Assembly: GCA_020740775.1 (NCBI GenBank) | Contig: JAHEWK010000008.1 | Location: 2,976,001 to 3,040,000 of the forward strand | Direction: 5' to 3' | Length of the DNA stretch: 64,000 nucleotides | Source: Ilyonectria destructans | Taxonomy: Eukaryota > Ascomycota > Sordariomycetes > Hypocreales > Nectriaceae | Part shown: positions 31,586-43,110 of the stretch, piece by piece | Layout of the letters: every line of letters starts with the position of its first letter | How positions within the stretch are numbered: position 1 is the stretch's first letter | Program-made: the position numbers and the translations under genes | Notes under the pieces: model-generated | Databases searched by the model: none | What the model saw: only the letters and a program-made list of their open reading frames with translations | Told to the model about the DNA's origin: nothing

Positions 31586-33196
31586 GTTGACGAGCTGGGT
31601 GAAGAGCCTGAGATTGTCACAGGTCAGTAGCGTTCTACGAGCTCTCGGTTATTCAGCGAAGACTCACTAGGATAGAGTGACACAGAGTGATGTAGAGGAT
31701 GGAGTAGTGTGAGTGTTGGTTGTTAAGAGATGAGGAGGATGATGAGATGGAAATGACAGTGATATATGGTTCTACTTATACCTGCCGAGGCGTTCACTGC
31801 TCACGATGCTCGCAAAGGTGGCGTGGCGGTGTCGCGACGGTGGAGTCAATGTTATCCCATCACGCATTGCCGCTTGCCTTGCAGCTTTCCCCAACTGCCT
31901 GCAAATTAACATCAAAACGAGGTTATTCAATCTTTAGTCATATTACCTTAGAGATCAAGATGCTGAGTATCCAGTGACAAATATACCGTGCAGTAAGGTT
32001 TGAGATGAGTAAAATACTAGACGAGACTGTGAACTTCTCTTCTTGGATACGAGTTCAAATATGCACAGCCCTAGCGCTGTTTTCTCTCCTGATCGACACT
32101 CCACATATCGGGTACGAGACAAAAGTTCCGGGCAACCCGGCTCGGTCTCCATACAAGTGGATGTTCCACCAATTAAGATAATTGTCAAGAGTATTTCTAT
32201 TATGCATAACAAAGTTAGCATAGCTGTCTCTGTTAACATCAGCAACTCGCTAACGCTAGGTGAGATAGCTATTGCCAACATGTAGATACAGTCCTTGCTA
32301 GTATCCCAGACACTACTGTTGTTGAAGTTTACCTTAACAGTACTGGCTAGGCGCTGGTCTGCTGGTTAATCAAGGTGCATAGAGGGGACCTGACGCTCCC
32401 ACGCTTGGGCCGTCTCACAAGGGGGCCATCGCGGTATTTGGCGGGGCGGGCCGCATCATCCGTAATGGCGCAGATGCGGCACATCTGAAAGCATTCCAGT
32501 CCCTCCGAGAGGTCGACCTACAGGCGACCAAGCGGTAAGTGGAGATGAGTCTCCCACGGCGGGTCCTCATTCATTGCATATCTAGCGCGGCCATCTGCGA
32601 GCTCACCGGCCTCGACGCATACCCTGAGCTGTCCGTCTCGGCATATCCGCACGCTGCGGACCGGGTCCAGACCGCGCTTGTCGAAAACTTAACAAGCAAG
32701 GCAACTGTGAAGTATCCGCTTCTGCTGAAGGGAGGAGCTGTACGCGAAGGCCGTTAGTTCGGCGGTGCGATAAGCTCGTACGTATGCTTTAAACATTGGA
32801 GGGGCATAGCGATACTGTTAACTCAGTAGCTTTCGCGCCAGATAACTAGCAACTTGTCTCAACTTTACGGGATTCTACTGTCAAGCTCTGGGACCCAATG
32901 GCTCGCTTTCATATAAAATAGGGCGCTTGCAAGTACTGTGCGGACTCACATTTTAAATGCCTAGTGCACTCTTTCTGAGGGAACTGTTTTTCGTTGTTTA
33001 GATATCTTAGGCTGCGTTCTCTTTCTAACTTATTAAATATTCGGCCCCGGATCACAGCATCGAACCGAAGAGGAGAATTCGCTTGCTGCTCAGTGTAAGA
33101 TATGGTTTTAAGTAGCCCGTTGCATCTTAGAAAAGCGAGTTTCCCGTCGACAGGGCCTGAAGCACTGCTCTTCATCTACGAGCTATCCCAAAAGCT
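31586..33196. other. intergenic region containing one gene remnant
   Basis: Apart from the promoter of the secreted protein and the fragment at 32401-32757, no gene is supported. Confidence 0.4.
32401..32757 (+). pseudogene. fragment of an unidentified intron-containing gene
   Basis: Two in-frame coding-like blocks separated by a good intron (32535-32585, gtaagt...ctag): first GPSHKGAIAVFGGAGRII, then after splicing AAICELTGLDAYPELSVSA and a TAG at 32755-32757. An in-frame TAG lies just upstream of the first block, so no start codon is reachable and the gene looks truncated at its 5' end. Composition and the intact splice site argue for a real former exon pair. I do not recognise the family. 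Confidence 0.4.
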
Positions 33197-34439
33197 CTAA
33201 GCGCCGTTCCCGTTGTATAACAAAAAGTTCGGCACATCCTTGCGATCGGATATAACGTCCTTTATAGCGAGCTCCAAGATCCTAGCCTTAATCTCAGCAG
33301 GTGTCCGCGGTCCTTCAAGCGCGAGGAGGTACGCCACGACTCCGGCAACATACGGCGCCGCCATCGAAGTCCCCGAAGTTGTATAGACCGCAGAAGGTGA
33401 CCCAACCCAGGTAGAAAGGATGGCTTGTCCAGGCGCAAACAGATCCACCGTAGAACCCCAGTTAGAAGCCGACCATCGATTGTAGTTATTATTGCTGGCA
33501 GCAACGGTGATGGCAGCGGGAAGGTTTGCAGGTGACCAGTCGGCGGTATCACTGTTAGAATTGCCTGCAGCTGCAATGACAGAGACGCCGCTGTCAATCA
33601 CAGCTTGCACAGCGTTGTTGACGATGGTTGAAGAGCTGGCGGTTAAAGACATGTTGATGACGGACTTCCCAACGCGGCCCTTGCTCAAGATGTCGTTAAT
33701 GGTCCAAGTCAAACCCCCCAGAATCCAGGAACTCTGGCCCACGCTAGACCCCGTCACTTGTACCCCGATGAGCTGTGTGTTTTTAGCCACGCCGTAGGTA
33801 GCCCCTCCGATGATGCCAGCGACGTGGGTACCGTGGCTGTAATCGGTTTCCGCTCCGCCCGTCGCGTCGTAGCTGATTGCTCGGCCTTCATAGTCTAGAT
33901 GCTCCACAAAGACGCCAGAGTCAAGGACATAAGAAAAGGTCCCTTCACCAGCGCTCGAGTCGTAGATGTAGTTTGATTGGGAGCTGGGGGGTTTGGCATG
34001 GGAAATCGCTGACAGGCCCCAAGGTGGTTCCTCCTGAGTAGTGAGCGAGGCCAAGTATACCTCCTGATCCGGTTCAAGAGCCGATACCTATGGCGATGAG
34101 CAATCTTCACAACATACTGCCAGGACTTTTGTTTCTCACATTTGGATTAGCTCTTATGGCCTCTAGAGTCTCACGATTGAAGGACCCAGAATAACCTGCA
34201 AACCCAGGAAAGTCGAACTTCTTATCGAGACCGCTCACGCCATCGTCACGACGCTCGATGCTGCGCGCGTGAATGTCCGATACCCAACGAGTGTGGAGAT
34301 CAAGGTCAGATGCCACCTCGGGTTTGAGAGCGACAATCCATTTGCCGGGGGTCAATTGAGACTCGCTGGCAGGCGTAGGGAGTGCCTTTCCGTGACCAAC
34401 GGCCAGCAAGGAGAGTACCAGGGTAAAAAGACGTGACAT
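33197..34439 (-). CDS. secreted subtilisin-like serine protease (S8, oryzin/proteinase K type)
   Basis: Predicted 396-residue preproenzyme in two exons: 34439-34140 and 34087-33197, with a 52-nt intron (gtgaga...atag). Splicing joins ANPN to VSALEPDQEVYL, the normal end of the I9 propeptide. Order: signal peptide (MSRLFTLVLSLLAVGHGKA), inhibitor I9 propeptide to about residue 115, then the S8 domain. Catalytic residues are D156 (VLDSG), H185 (SHGTHVAG) and S341 (GTSMAAPY), with oxyanion N276 (AAGNSN). Length is close to Aspergillus oryzin (403). I preferred the ATG at 34439 over the one at 34460 because the signal peptide then begins MSRLF. It would digest extracellular protein. All key residues are present, so it appears functional. 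Confidence 0.93.
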
Positions 34440-35520
34440 GAAGGACAAAGACGAACACACCGTGGCTTGGATTGTAGTCAGACCAGTTAACTCCCAGCCT
34501 GGGGGGGCTTGAGTTTAAGTATTCACACCGACTTAAGAGTGAACTGATGGCGTATTGCCTGAATTAGGAAGGTGTCGGAATGTCTTCTTGTTATGGCATT
34601 GTGATGCGAAACTCTCAGACTTCGTCCAATCAGCGTGAACTGCCAAGCCGTATTTCCCTGGAAATACGACATCTGTAATCAACGATCAAATGATGTGCTA
34701 TGTTTATGCAAAAGTGGACAGGACCTCCTTATCAGTTCTCTCAGCCAGTTACCAGACGCTATTATTTCCGCTTACTCATTTGGCTAAGCACCTGGCTATA
34801 CAGCTCAGTAACCGTCTTTTGCCATTTATAGTCCCCTTGGTCTAATCACCACGTGCAACTTTCATGTAGGTGATAACAACAGCTGTTGGACCTCCTCTTG
34901 AGATTTGGCTCTCAATCCTGGTACCTTGTAGCTCCTGCACACTTAAAGGTCATCTCGATAAAATTGGGCATGCCTCAGTGAACCTGCACCAGATATCCTC
35001 AATACAGCTAATTCCCCTTCTTAGGATGCCTTTGCTTCTATGGCGGACCGGCTACTGCGCACAATCGAGTGCTTCATTCTAAATCGCATACCCAGCGGTA
35101 ATCTTGTGAGGCCACGGATCCCGCTTTCTACCAAGCAATAGGCTTGGATACATTTTCAGGGAACTGGTCTTAATTGCCAATGGTGACTCTGCTGCTAGGT
35201 GTCTCATGAAGTACTTGCTAGACTAGAGATATAGTCCAAGAGCGATACATAAAATAATGGCTGAGTCTTAGTCATGGTCGGATTGCTAGTGTTCTGGCTC
35301 AATAAACATACTAAATGAACGTCATGAGACTTTAAGAGACACTGAAATACTGATTTAGGGTTCAGCAGCGCTGCAGCTGATCCTACAGTCCTCTTTGATA
35401 TGGATCTTCTATAGGCGTATCCTATCTAGTAGTATAATAAATGTTTCTCTTCTATTGCGTCATTCCGAGATTTTGGGCTGGCAACCAGCCCAGTGCACGA
35501 GATTTCCCGCCCCACCTTGC
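34440..35520. other. intergenic, nothing supported
   Basis: Contains the promoter of the protease gene near its left end. No other structure seen. Confidence 0.45.
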
Positions 35521-36350
35521 CTTATCTCAATGCTTTCGTGACCATCCTCGGCAAAATCGACGCTGTGCCAGAACCTTAGCAAAGAAGCTCCACACCACAT
35601 CGTTGGAGTCTTCCAATTGAAACCCAACGCCTTCGACTATTTTGTCACCAGGCTCTTTTCCAAGCGCTATGGCGGGAACGAGTTGCAGTCTTTTCGTCCT
35701 TGCAGGGAAGTTCCACCATAAATCCATTGCGGCATTGAAAAGCAATACTGTCTCGCTACCAACACGCGTCTCAACGCCGAGGGAGCATCTTGTGCAGTGA
35801 AGTATGCATGGTACCAGCCGCAGCGGGATATCTCGACTTCCGAGCTTTAGAGAGATCGTAGTTCTCCTTGAGGGGGAAGGACACCAGGCCGAATAGCGAG
35901 ATGAAGCCCCCCAGCAGGGCTTAAATGAAGTTGGAGTTAGTGGGTTGGAGTGGGACTGCCTAAATATCGCGCGACATGCCTAGCGTAGAAAGCGGCCGCG
36001 GGAGAGAGATGAGTCAAAACGACTAACTGAATTGAATACCGGAGACGACATCACTGGCAGAACTAATTGAGGGATAAATAGATTCAGAACATGACGTTTT
36101 CTTGTCGATAAGGATAGAGTGAATGGCTGGCAATGACGAACTGCGGCCCGATGATGATACCGCGATAAAAAAGCTTTCCGGGAAGTTAATGTAGTGTCAT
36201 CAAGACATCGATCGAAACATCGCTCTCATCCTGTTCGAAGGACTAGGCATGTGAAAAATGAACCATTACGCCATCAAGAACTCACCGTTTTCGTGTAGAA
36301 TCCAGTTGGACAGGGCGTAGGTGCCCCCCAACACGTATTGTATGTGTGGA
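35521..36350 (-). pseudogene. possible membrane-transporter debris
   Basis: On the minus strand short hydrophobic blocks occur in order but not in one open frame: VLGGTYALSNWILHEN (about 36335), LLGGFISLFGLVSFPLKE (about 35915), and a 72-codon open stretch with LFNAAMDLWWNFPAR (35527-35745). The LGGFISLFGLVS block recalls the first helix of fungal cation antiporters. The evidence is weak; it may be remains of one or two genes. Part of this stretch is duplicated at 42 kb. Confidence 0.25.
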
Positions 36351-36575
36351 CCTCAACCGACCGATTGTAAGAGTCACACCCACCCCAGGGGAATCCAATA
36401 GCAACAGCTACTAGCAAGAGTCATCCGCCATTCCTAGCAAATGCACTGCGGTCAAAATGCGCTAACCTTTAATGAGAGCTGCAAAATAGCCGAACAGTGG
36501 GGGACTGGGGTAAGTGCGGAATAAAGTCGCGCCCAAGTGTAGATGACAACGACTAAGGCGTGCTCTGACACACGT
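35935..36575. repeat. segmental duplication, copy A
   Basis: This stretch recurs, mutated, at 42026-43110. Conserved anchor words include gtgggttggag...gactgcctaaat, ctactagcaagag and agtgcggaataaagtcgcg. Copy A keeps C and G where copy B mostly has T and A. The homology resumes in the arrestin gene to the right, so the duplicated unit originally extended to about 37620. Confidence 0.85.
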
Positions 36576-36943
36576 ATTATGCTGGGTCTTGCGGAGATGG
36601 AAAATTCCGCTTTGGGACCAAACAGCCTGCGACCAAGCTGTTGAACGAAGGGCGCACGCCTTGGGTGGTGTGGGGGCACTCGTTTGCTCACTAACAGTAA
36701 CACACGAGGAAGATGCATGCAATTGTTAGCTAGGGGCTCTCGCCTTGTCATCTGTTATAAGGACCGACATCGCTCTTGACGGTGAGTAATAGAGTAAAGA
36801 AAATACCATCGTGTGTGCTGAGTTCTTCTGGCTATTTAAACTCCTCAAGTTGTGTTGTCAACATGTGTCCTCTCTCTTGTAGCCACGCACAACAACTACC
36901 CCATCGCCACCACATAGAGTTGAACATCCGGCCTTCGAACAAG

Positions 36944-38230
36944 ATGAACCTGAAGCTACCTTTCCTGCAGAGCCAGCCAAAAGAGTTACGAATCGCAATC
37001 AATCACCATTATACCTCAAAAACATACAGTTGCGGCTCAGCCATCAACGGCACCATCGTCTTCACCCCGCGAAACGACACCCCTGTGCACATGATCCGTG
37101 TTAGCCTCGTTGGAACAGCCAGAGTAACGTGCCAGGACCTCGAATACGAGAAACGATCTACGCATTTCTTCCTCCGCACGGAGATGGTGGTTCCAGAATC
37201 TGCGTACCCCGAGCCCAGGGTCTTTAAGAGGGGAGAAATGTACAGTTTTCCGTTTTGGTTCGTCATCCCAAACCACCTCACCTCCAACGCCTGCACGCAC
37301 CCGGTTGCTTCAGACAGCGTTAGAAACTCGCACAGTCTTCTTCCTCCGAGTATGGGGACTTGGGAGCGCGATGATATGGGTGCATCTATAACTCAGGTCG
37401 AGTACAGCGTCCAGGCCAGTATTGAGACAGACTCTCAGCCTTGCAAGAAAGCGCCCGTGGCAGTAGACAAGCACATCATCAATGTCTTGCCTTACTTGCC
37501 AGAAGAGCCACCACTGAGCATCCACAAAGTCAATATTCAGTATGCTCTTGAGAAGACTAAGAAGGTCCGCAAAAACCTCTTCTCCTCCCCTGAAGGGCGT
37601 ATAACTGCCACGGCCGTGCAACCAAAAGCCGTTAACCTCGATTCTGACGGCTACGGATCAAGTGAGTCTACAGTCTTGATCGACCTCACTTTCGAGCCCC
37701 TGTCTCCGAGTGCTATTCCCCCGGAAATTAACACTCTTTCCGCCTCGCTACAAACCCAGACATGGTCCCGCCAAGCTCCTAGTGTCAACTATCCCAACAT
37801 GAGTCTCCTGCAAGATGCGTACACAAACCACACGCCACTCTTCTCTCGCCGTCAGGTTCAAGCGGTTTGGACTCCTTCTACGAAAGAGGCCAAAGGTGAC
37901 GACAGCTCAGAGACAATTCCCTACTCAACGAAAGTCAGGGTTCCCTTCAACCTCCCTATATCAAGGAAAATGTTCCTACCGACCTTTCACACTTGCCTGG
38001 TGTCTCGTACATATAAGATCGACCTGGCACTAGCGGTTGGAAACTCGACACTGAGGCTTATCGTACCACTTCAAATTGCGATGCAGCATATTGGACAGAA
38101 TATGGGAGATGTGGCGGCGATGGCAAACGACTTTGGGGTCGCAATGAGAGAAGACGGTTTATCCGAAGAACTGTGGCCTCTCTTTCCAAGACCCGCCGAC
38201 GGCGACGTCTTGCCTCACTACCGGGCATAA
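36944..38230 (+). CDS. arrestin-like (alpha-arrestin) protein
   Basis: Predicted 428-residue cytosolic protein with an arrestin N-like domain. Landmarks are the early strand LRIAINHHYTSKTY, then INGTIVFTPRNDTPVHMIRVSLVG, FPFWFVIPNHLTSNAC, LLPPSMGTWERDD and ITQVEYSVQASI, followed by a C-terminal arrestin sandwich (VRVPFNLPISRKMFLP ... YKIDLALAVG). This ordering fits fungal alpha-arrestins, adaptors that recruit ubiquitin ligase to membrane proteins, although no clear PPxY motif is visible. I start at the ATG at 36944 (aacaagATGAA), which begins directly before the domain; the frame is open from 36776 without an evident need. No intron. A broken second copy of its middle lies at 45075-45340. 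Confidence 0.82.
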   Translation: MNLKLPFLQSQPKELRIAINHHYTSKTYSCGSAINGTIVFTPRNDTPVHMIRVSLVGTARVTCQDLEYEKRSTHFFLRTEMVVPESAYPEPRVFKRGEMYSFPFWFVIPNHLTSNACTHPVASDSVRNSHSLLPPSMGTWERDDMGASITQVEYSVQASIETDSQPCKKAPVAVDKHIINVLPYLPEEPPLSIHKVNIQYALEKTKKVRKNLFSSPEGRITATAVQPKAVNLDSDGYGSSESTVLIDLTFEPLSPSAIPPEINTLSASLQTQTWSRQAPSVNYPNMSLLQDAYTNHTPLFSRRQVQAVWTPSTKEAKGDDSSETIPYSTKVRVPFNLPISRKMFLPTFHTCLVSRTYKIDLALAVGNSTLRLIVPLQIAMQHIGQNMGDVAAMANDFGVAMREDGLSEELWPLFPRPADGDVLPHYRA

Positions 38231-39131
38231 GAATCTTCAGCGAAGATTTAAGGTTGTAGAGATTAAAAGTTTTATTTATGTCGAGAGCAAGATCATCACT
38301 GTTGGTGTTAAATATATGATAATAAATAATGTCTATTATAGTATTTCCTCTTACGCTGCACTAACGCTTCGGTGGCCAAGCCCGGGTCTATTTTCTCTCT
38401 CTTCCCACTGTATGTGATTAAATGTCGTTACTGGCAGTCCTCAACAGAGATGCCTCTGCGATATTGTCTTGGTCTTGGGCTTTGCACTCTATTTCTAATG
38501 AACTTCTAGGACTTCCCCTACCTCTGCTGCAATGGCCCCTGGGTTTGAGCTTTTCTTCTTCTTATTTTTACCTTTACTTAATGTCGTCAGATAGATCAAA
38601 GCCATACGCTATTTGCAATCAATGGATACACATGCCCCTCAGTTTATATTATATTTATCAAAGAAATAAATTACCTCAATCCCTTCAATATAGCAGTATT
38701 GAAACTAAAAACAGCCAAGATCGAAACTTATTCTAATAGGTAATTTTCCTAACTTAAAAAGATTCTCTCTCACTTAAAGAACTCAGTATTCCAGGCCTAG
38801 ATTTCCTTAAGTCTATGTTGGTACGCTAGACATTAGCCTTGTCACTACCAACCATCACACATGTTGCAGCCCAGTACCCCAGCTCGTATTCTTCTCTATT
38901 AGCAGTGGACGAGGATGCTTCAGCATCTTAAGAGCAGTCGCTACGAGTTCGGTACAATTAGATTGTGTCCTTCTGCAGATGCTGGCCCGGAAAACGTTCC
39001 CGTTTACAGAGCAGTACAGTTTAGTTTTAGAAATGAAAACTTTGTATGTGTCTTACTAGAATATCTCAAGAAGGTTGTAATCAAGCCATTCGAATTGTTG
39101 GGTAGTGGCAGTGATGAGTGTATTTGCCTAT
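38231..39131. other. intergenic, nothing supported
   Basis: Moderately AT-rich with short ORFs only; no motifs. Confidence 0.45.
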
Positions 39132-40043
39132 CTACTTCCTCTGTGTCTTCAACCATGATTCCAAAGAAGTGGGAGCCTTTACATGATCCAAGACCTCTCT
39201 CTCCTTCCAGTTCCAGGATCCTTTGCTGCCCAAAATAATGGCAGCCTTCGGCAAGTATTCAAACCAAGCGGCCCTGTCTTTTGTTTCGCGGTCGCGAGCC
39301 AACTCAGCCTCAAGGTCCTCCAGTCTTCCTTCGTTGACAACCTCGACCTTGGTCCCAGTACACTTCTCATAGATTGCTGCAAATTCCTCGACCGTGTTCT
39401 GACCGGAGCAGAAGCGGAAGAAACCCCCCTTACCTTCCTGGACACCCTTCCCGTTGATCAAGATGTCGATGGTCCATGCTGCGATGTCCTCCATGGTGGA
39501 CCAAGGATATTTCACATCGTTACCGTTGCCCCAATAAGACATCTTCGCCTTCCCGTTCGCTAACTCGAAGCCTCCCGGACCGTACGGGGAGTAGACAAGG
39601 TCGGCGAATATGCCAGTGAAGAAGTAAACAGGCTTGATGGGACTGCTCAATGCGGCATGCTTCTCGAAGGCGATGTGGGCGTCGTAGTTTTCGAAATCGC
39701 CGAATTTGATGTTCGTCCAGTCGTTGTTCCAAGAAGAGGCAATGAAGACCTTGATTTGGGCTCGCTCGGCGGCACGCAGAAGGAGGAGATTGCCGTCCAG
39801 GTCAAGGATGGCGGACGACGAGTACGCGGAGATAACGGAATCAACACCGGACATAGCCTTTTCGATAGCTGGAATGTCATAATAGGAGTCACTCTGGACG
39901 AAGGACTCGAGGCTGTTGAGCAGCTCAGGGTCGAGACTCTGGGGCTTACGGCCCAGACCCCTAACCTGCAGACCGCGTGCTAGGGCTGCAGAAGCCAGGC
40001 GTTGGCCAAGATTGCCCGAGACTCCAGCAATCAGAACGAGCAT
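39132..40043 (-). CDS. NmrA-like/isoflavone-reductase-type NAD(P)-binding protein
   Basis: Predicted 303-residue intronless protein of the atypical short-chain dehydrogenase class. The N-terminal dinucleotide-binding motif is AGVSGNLGQRLA (residues 6-17), followed by GRKPQSL where NADP-preferring members carry basic residues. A central ASSWNNDW block replaces the catalytic Tyr motif, and the later PWSTMEDIAAWTIDIL is typical of the NmrA family. These proteins are either NADPH-dependent reductases, often of aromatic metabolites, or redox sensors that bind transcription factors. I chose the ATG at 40043 because the Rossmann motif follows directly; the frame extends to 40241 without similarity. 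A minus-strand TATA box lies at 40135-40143. It is divergent from the bZIP gene ~540 bases away; a shared role is possible but not shown. Confidence 0.87.
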   Translation of the reverse strand: MLVLIAGVSGNLGQRLASAALARGLQVRGLGRKPQSLDPELLNSLESFVQSDSYYDIPAIEKAMSGVDSVISAYSSSAILDLDGNLLLLRAAERAQIKVFIASSWNNDWTNIKFGDFENYDAHIAFEKHAALSSPIKPVYFFTGIFADLVYSPYGPGGFELANGKAKMSYWGNGNDVKYPWSTMEDIAAWTIDILINGKGVQEGKGGFFRFCSGQNTVEEFAAIYEKCTGTKVEVVNEGRLEDLEAELARDRETKDRAAWFEYLPKAAIILGSKGSWNWKEREVLDHVKAPTSLESWLKTQRK

Positions 40044-40134
40044 TGTAGGGAGTTTTATAGTTGAAATGTGGTATGAAAGAGATTGATGGGATGTGGAATC
40101 AGGAGTAGAACTGGTGAAGGGACGGCAACCTGGG

Positions 40135-40143
40135 CCTTTTATA
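40135..40143 (-). promoter_or_regulatory. TATA box of the NmrA-like gene
   Basis: Reads TATAAAAGG on the minus strand, ~95 bases before the chosen ATG. It supports the start at 40043, because it lies inside the longer alternative frame. Confidence 0.6.
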
Positions 40144-40579
40144 AGCTGCCAGGGCGAGTGAATACTAAGATTGATTGATCCCGAAGCTAGGCCTGAATAA
40201 CGGTATCGATCCAAGGCCCGACAGTCCGAAGCCGAATCCATTTGTCAGTGTTTAACCAACTTGTCGAACAGTCCATGTTGATCAAGTCACTTCTGGGGAA
40301 CCGTGGTATTGGCCAAAGAACGCCCATTGGATGGATGCCCGACATCGAGTTGCCATGGGTCTCCCGCACCTTGCCAAGTCGCTAAGTACAGGGACTTTAA
40401 ATAACGGCAGAGATGGCTGCATTGGTGAGTATACAGTACAAAGTGGCTCCACTGTAAGCAAACTGCATTAGTGTAATTAGCCACGCTTGATTGGTAATGC
40501 ACGAACGGCCTGGACCCTGCTCAGCGCGCCACGGCTGGCTTTCGTGGCCATTTCCTGCTCCGCAAAGACTTCTTTTACT

Positions 40580-41524
40580 ATGAGTGACATGATGAATCCT
40601 CCGGAGGATTCCGAATCGACTTCCGAATTGCCAGTCGCGGAGCTGGATCTGATGCCCCAACAGCTGGAGGTAATAGACCCAGCAGACGATTGGACCGGAG
40701 TCACAAGCGCTAGAGAGAGAAGGAGGCGACAGAACAGGCTGAATCAGAGGACTTACCGTAAGCCACGACCCTCCTTATCTTGAAACTTCAGTTGCCATCG
40801 AGAGGAGCAACATGCTAATCTTCACGCAGGTAAAAGGAGAGCCCCCGACTCTTCTCTCGGCTCAGATACATGCGTTGACATCTCAAATCCGCTTGGACGG
40901 GGGAGTCTCTTCGCCCCCGGTGAACTCGTCGTGCCAACGGAGGGAGGGCACCGAGTATGGCCTCGAGTCTCCGAACATACAAATTACAGCTTCACTTGTG
41001 GCGTCCGGGTGCCCCTATCATTGCCTATGGTCATCCAACTTAATACGTTCAATGCACTTGCTTATAATGGGTGTCTACTGGGTATCAAAGCAGAAACGCT
41101 CTGCGACGTGAAGAGACTCTCTCCTTTCAATGACGCGGCCTCGTGCACCGTAGATGGGAAATGCCCTTCCACGCTTCACCCGACGATCACTCAACAGACG
41201 ATCCCTCATCATCCGTGGGTAGACCTACTTCCATTACCTCGCATGCGAGATAATCTCATCTGGGCATTTCAAACTATCGACGAGCGAGAGTTAGGTACCG
41301 ACATTGTGAACGTTCATGATATATATAGCTCTATATCCGTTGCTGGCGAGAAGCCAACACTCATTGTCTGGGATGACCCTTCGAATCCTCAGTCGTGGGA
41401 GGCCAGCTCTGGTTTCCTGTGGAAATGGGGTTACTTGTTGAGAGGGTGCCAAGAACTGATCAAGGCGACGAATCATTGGCGTGAGGTGCGCGGAGAGAAG
41501 CCATTCGTCATTGATGTGTCCTAA
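40580..41524 (+). CDS. bZIP-type transcription factor with DUF3425 domain
   Basis: Predicted 290-residue nuclear protein in two exons: 40580-40757 and 40830-41524, with a 72-nt intron (gtaagc...gcag). Splicing completes the basic region: ERRRRQNRLNQRTYRRKRR at residues 46-64. A leucine zipper is not apparent, as in many fungal members of this class. The C-terminal half is the DUF3425 domain: HPWVDLLPLPRMRDNLI, then LIVWDDPSNPQSWEASSGFL and KWGYLLRGCQELIKATNHWR. The ATG at 40580 (ctatgagtgac) is preferred over the in-frame ATG at 40487. Related proteins regulate stress and secondary metabolism genes. It lies head-to-head with the NmrA-like gene. Confidence 0.88.
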
Positions 41525-42025
41525 CAACGGTATGGACATTGGGATAAAAGTTGCTGTCACACGGTGCAACTAAGCGACCGTAACCAGCCACAGGAGTAGC
41601 TGTACACGGCATTTTTTCCTATTCACAAGACCCCCGCACTCTGTAGATAGATTTTCAGATCGTACAATGGCAAGAGTCATACCCGAAGGTCGCACACCGC
41701 AACAGTTGCACTACTTTAGTCAAGTATTCGTTGACCCGCAGGACGCATATCCACCAAATTGTGGGCTTGCACCACACAAGAAATCAACAGAAGGTTGTCC
41801 CGATTTCACAACGACGGAGAAACCCGACTCAACACTCTTTCTTTCACTGTCAAAACTCACAGCCTTCTAGCAAAACCGGTGGTCAACACCAACTAATACT
41901 TATTCTACCATTTGACCCAGCAGTTCTCATTTAAGGGCCGTAACATTTGGTGCCTCAGTTGCTTTAGCATCGGAGTGCGTTCTGGTAGTTTACAATATTG
42001 TGAGCCCACGGCCTAAGTGATATTA
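41525..42025. other. intergenic, nothing supported
   Basis: Short ORFs only. Confidence 0.45.
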
Positions 42026-43110
42026 AAGTTGGTGGGTTGGAGTGACTGCCTAAATGTTGCGCGCTATACCCACCGTAGAAAGCCGTTATGTGTAAGAGAT
42101 AAGTTAAAATAACTGACTAAATTAAATATAGAAGATATTATTACTAGTAGAACTAAGAAGAAGTAAGTAGATTTAGAATTTCTAGTTATCTTATTAATAA
42201 GTATAAATAAATAGACAGTAATAAAGAATTACTATCTAATAATAATAATATTATAATTAAGAGGTTAAGGGGCTCTAGTATATATATACCTAAAGGGAGG
42301 ACTAAAAGGTTAATAGTTAAAAAGAAAATACAAATAATAGGATTAATAATATAGACTATATACTCAGTCCACTCAAAGGTTAACAGTGTACTTAAATAGA
42401 TTAAGATTTCTAGTCTAACTGGTTACCTTTTATAATACCTTAATAAGCTGCAGTAATAGCTATATCTTAAAAAAGTTAAATCTACTAGAAAAACTAAATC
42501 TTAGAAAAGCTAGATCTGCTAAAAAAGCTAGATCTTAGAAAAGGTAAAATTGTAATAAGTATAAAAGCTCTATAAAGGCTCTTATATTCCCGTCAGCCTT
42601 ATACACCCTACAACTAACTACTATACTAACTTTTAAGTAAAAAGATATCTGTATTCCGCCTGACAGTGCAGACTGATAAAGTCTCGCTAAATTATTAACA
42701 TAATAATAAAAGAATGTTTTTAGTATATTGATATTATATTATTAAAATAATAAATTAAAGATTTATGTTTATTTTATTTAATAAACTGACTATAAAAAGA
42801 TTTAAGTATTATACTGTTAAATATCTTAACTATTTCTATCTAATATTCAGTTTCATAAAGTATAGAGAACTATAAGATATAATATTTTATATATAATAAC
42901 TGAGTAATTATAAGAGCTATACCTACTTAAAGAGAATTTAAAAGCAGTAACTACTAGCAAGAGTTATCTACAATTCCTAACAAACACACTATAATCACAG
43001 TGCGCTGACCTCTAGTGAGGTCTAATAAATAGCCAAACCTTAGGAGACTGGAGTAAGTGCGGAATAAAGTCGCGTCTAAGCTTAGATGATAGGGCGAGCT
43101 GACACACGTT
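42026..43110. repeat. segmental duplication, copy B (RIP-mutated)
   Basis: Aligns to 35935-36575. Left arm 42026-42250 and right arm ~42900-43110 match copy A with a heavy excess of C-to-T and G-to-A changes, for example cttgtcgataagg in A against cttattaataagt in B. The extra ~450 bases in the middle are a separate insertion. The strand asymmetry of the changes is what repeat-induced point mutation produces. Confidence 0.82.
42248..42700 (+). mobile_element. probable solo LTR inserted in duplication copy B
   Basis: About 450 bases not present in copy A. They begin near tattataattaagagg (the related copy at 10.5 kb starts TGTTATTAAGAGG) and end ...attattaaca, so the ends approximate the TGTTA...TAACA form of LTRs. 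TAATA-like words flank both sides and could be a target duplication, although the local sequence is AT-rich. An internal TATAAAAG (42560-42567) and a CT-rich run after it fit an LTR promoter. A short A/G-rich tandem array around aaaagctagatct lies at 42475-42545. No internal coding region is present. Confidence 0.5.

Noticed and set aside
31166..31630. 154-codon plus-strand ORF opposite the six-cysteine secreted protein
   Set aside because: The minus strand has a signal peptide, cysteine pattern and TATA box; the plus frame has none.
42475..42545. Short A/G-rich array considered as a CRISPR-like or regulatory repeat
   Set aside because: Degenerate, no spacers, and inside a probable LTR in a fungal genome.
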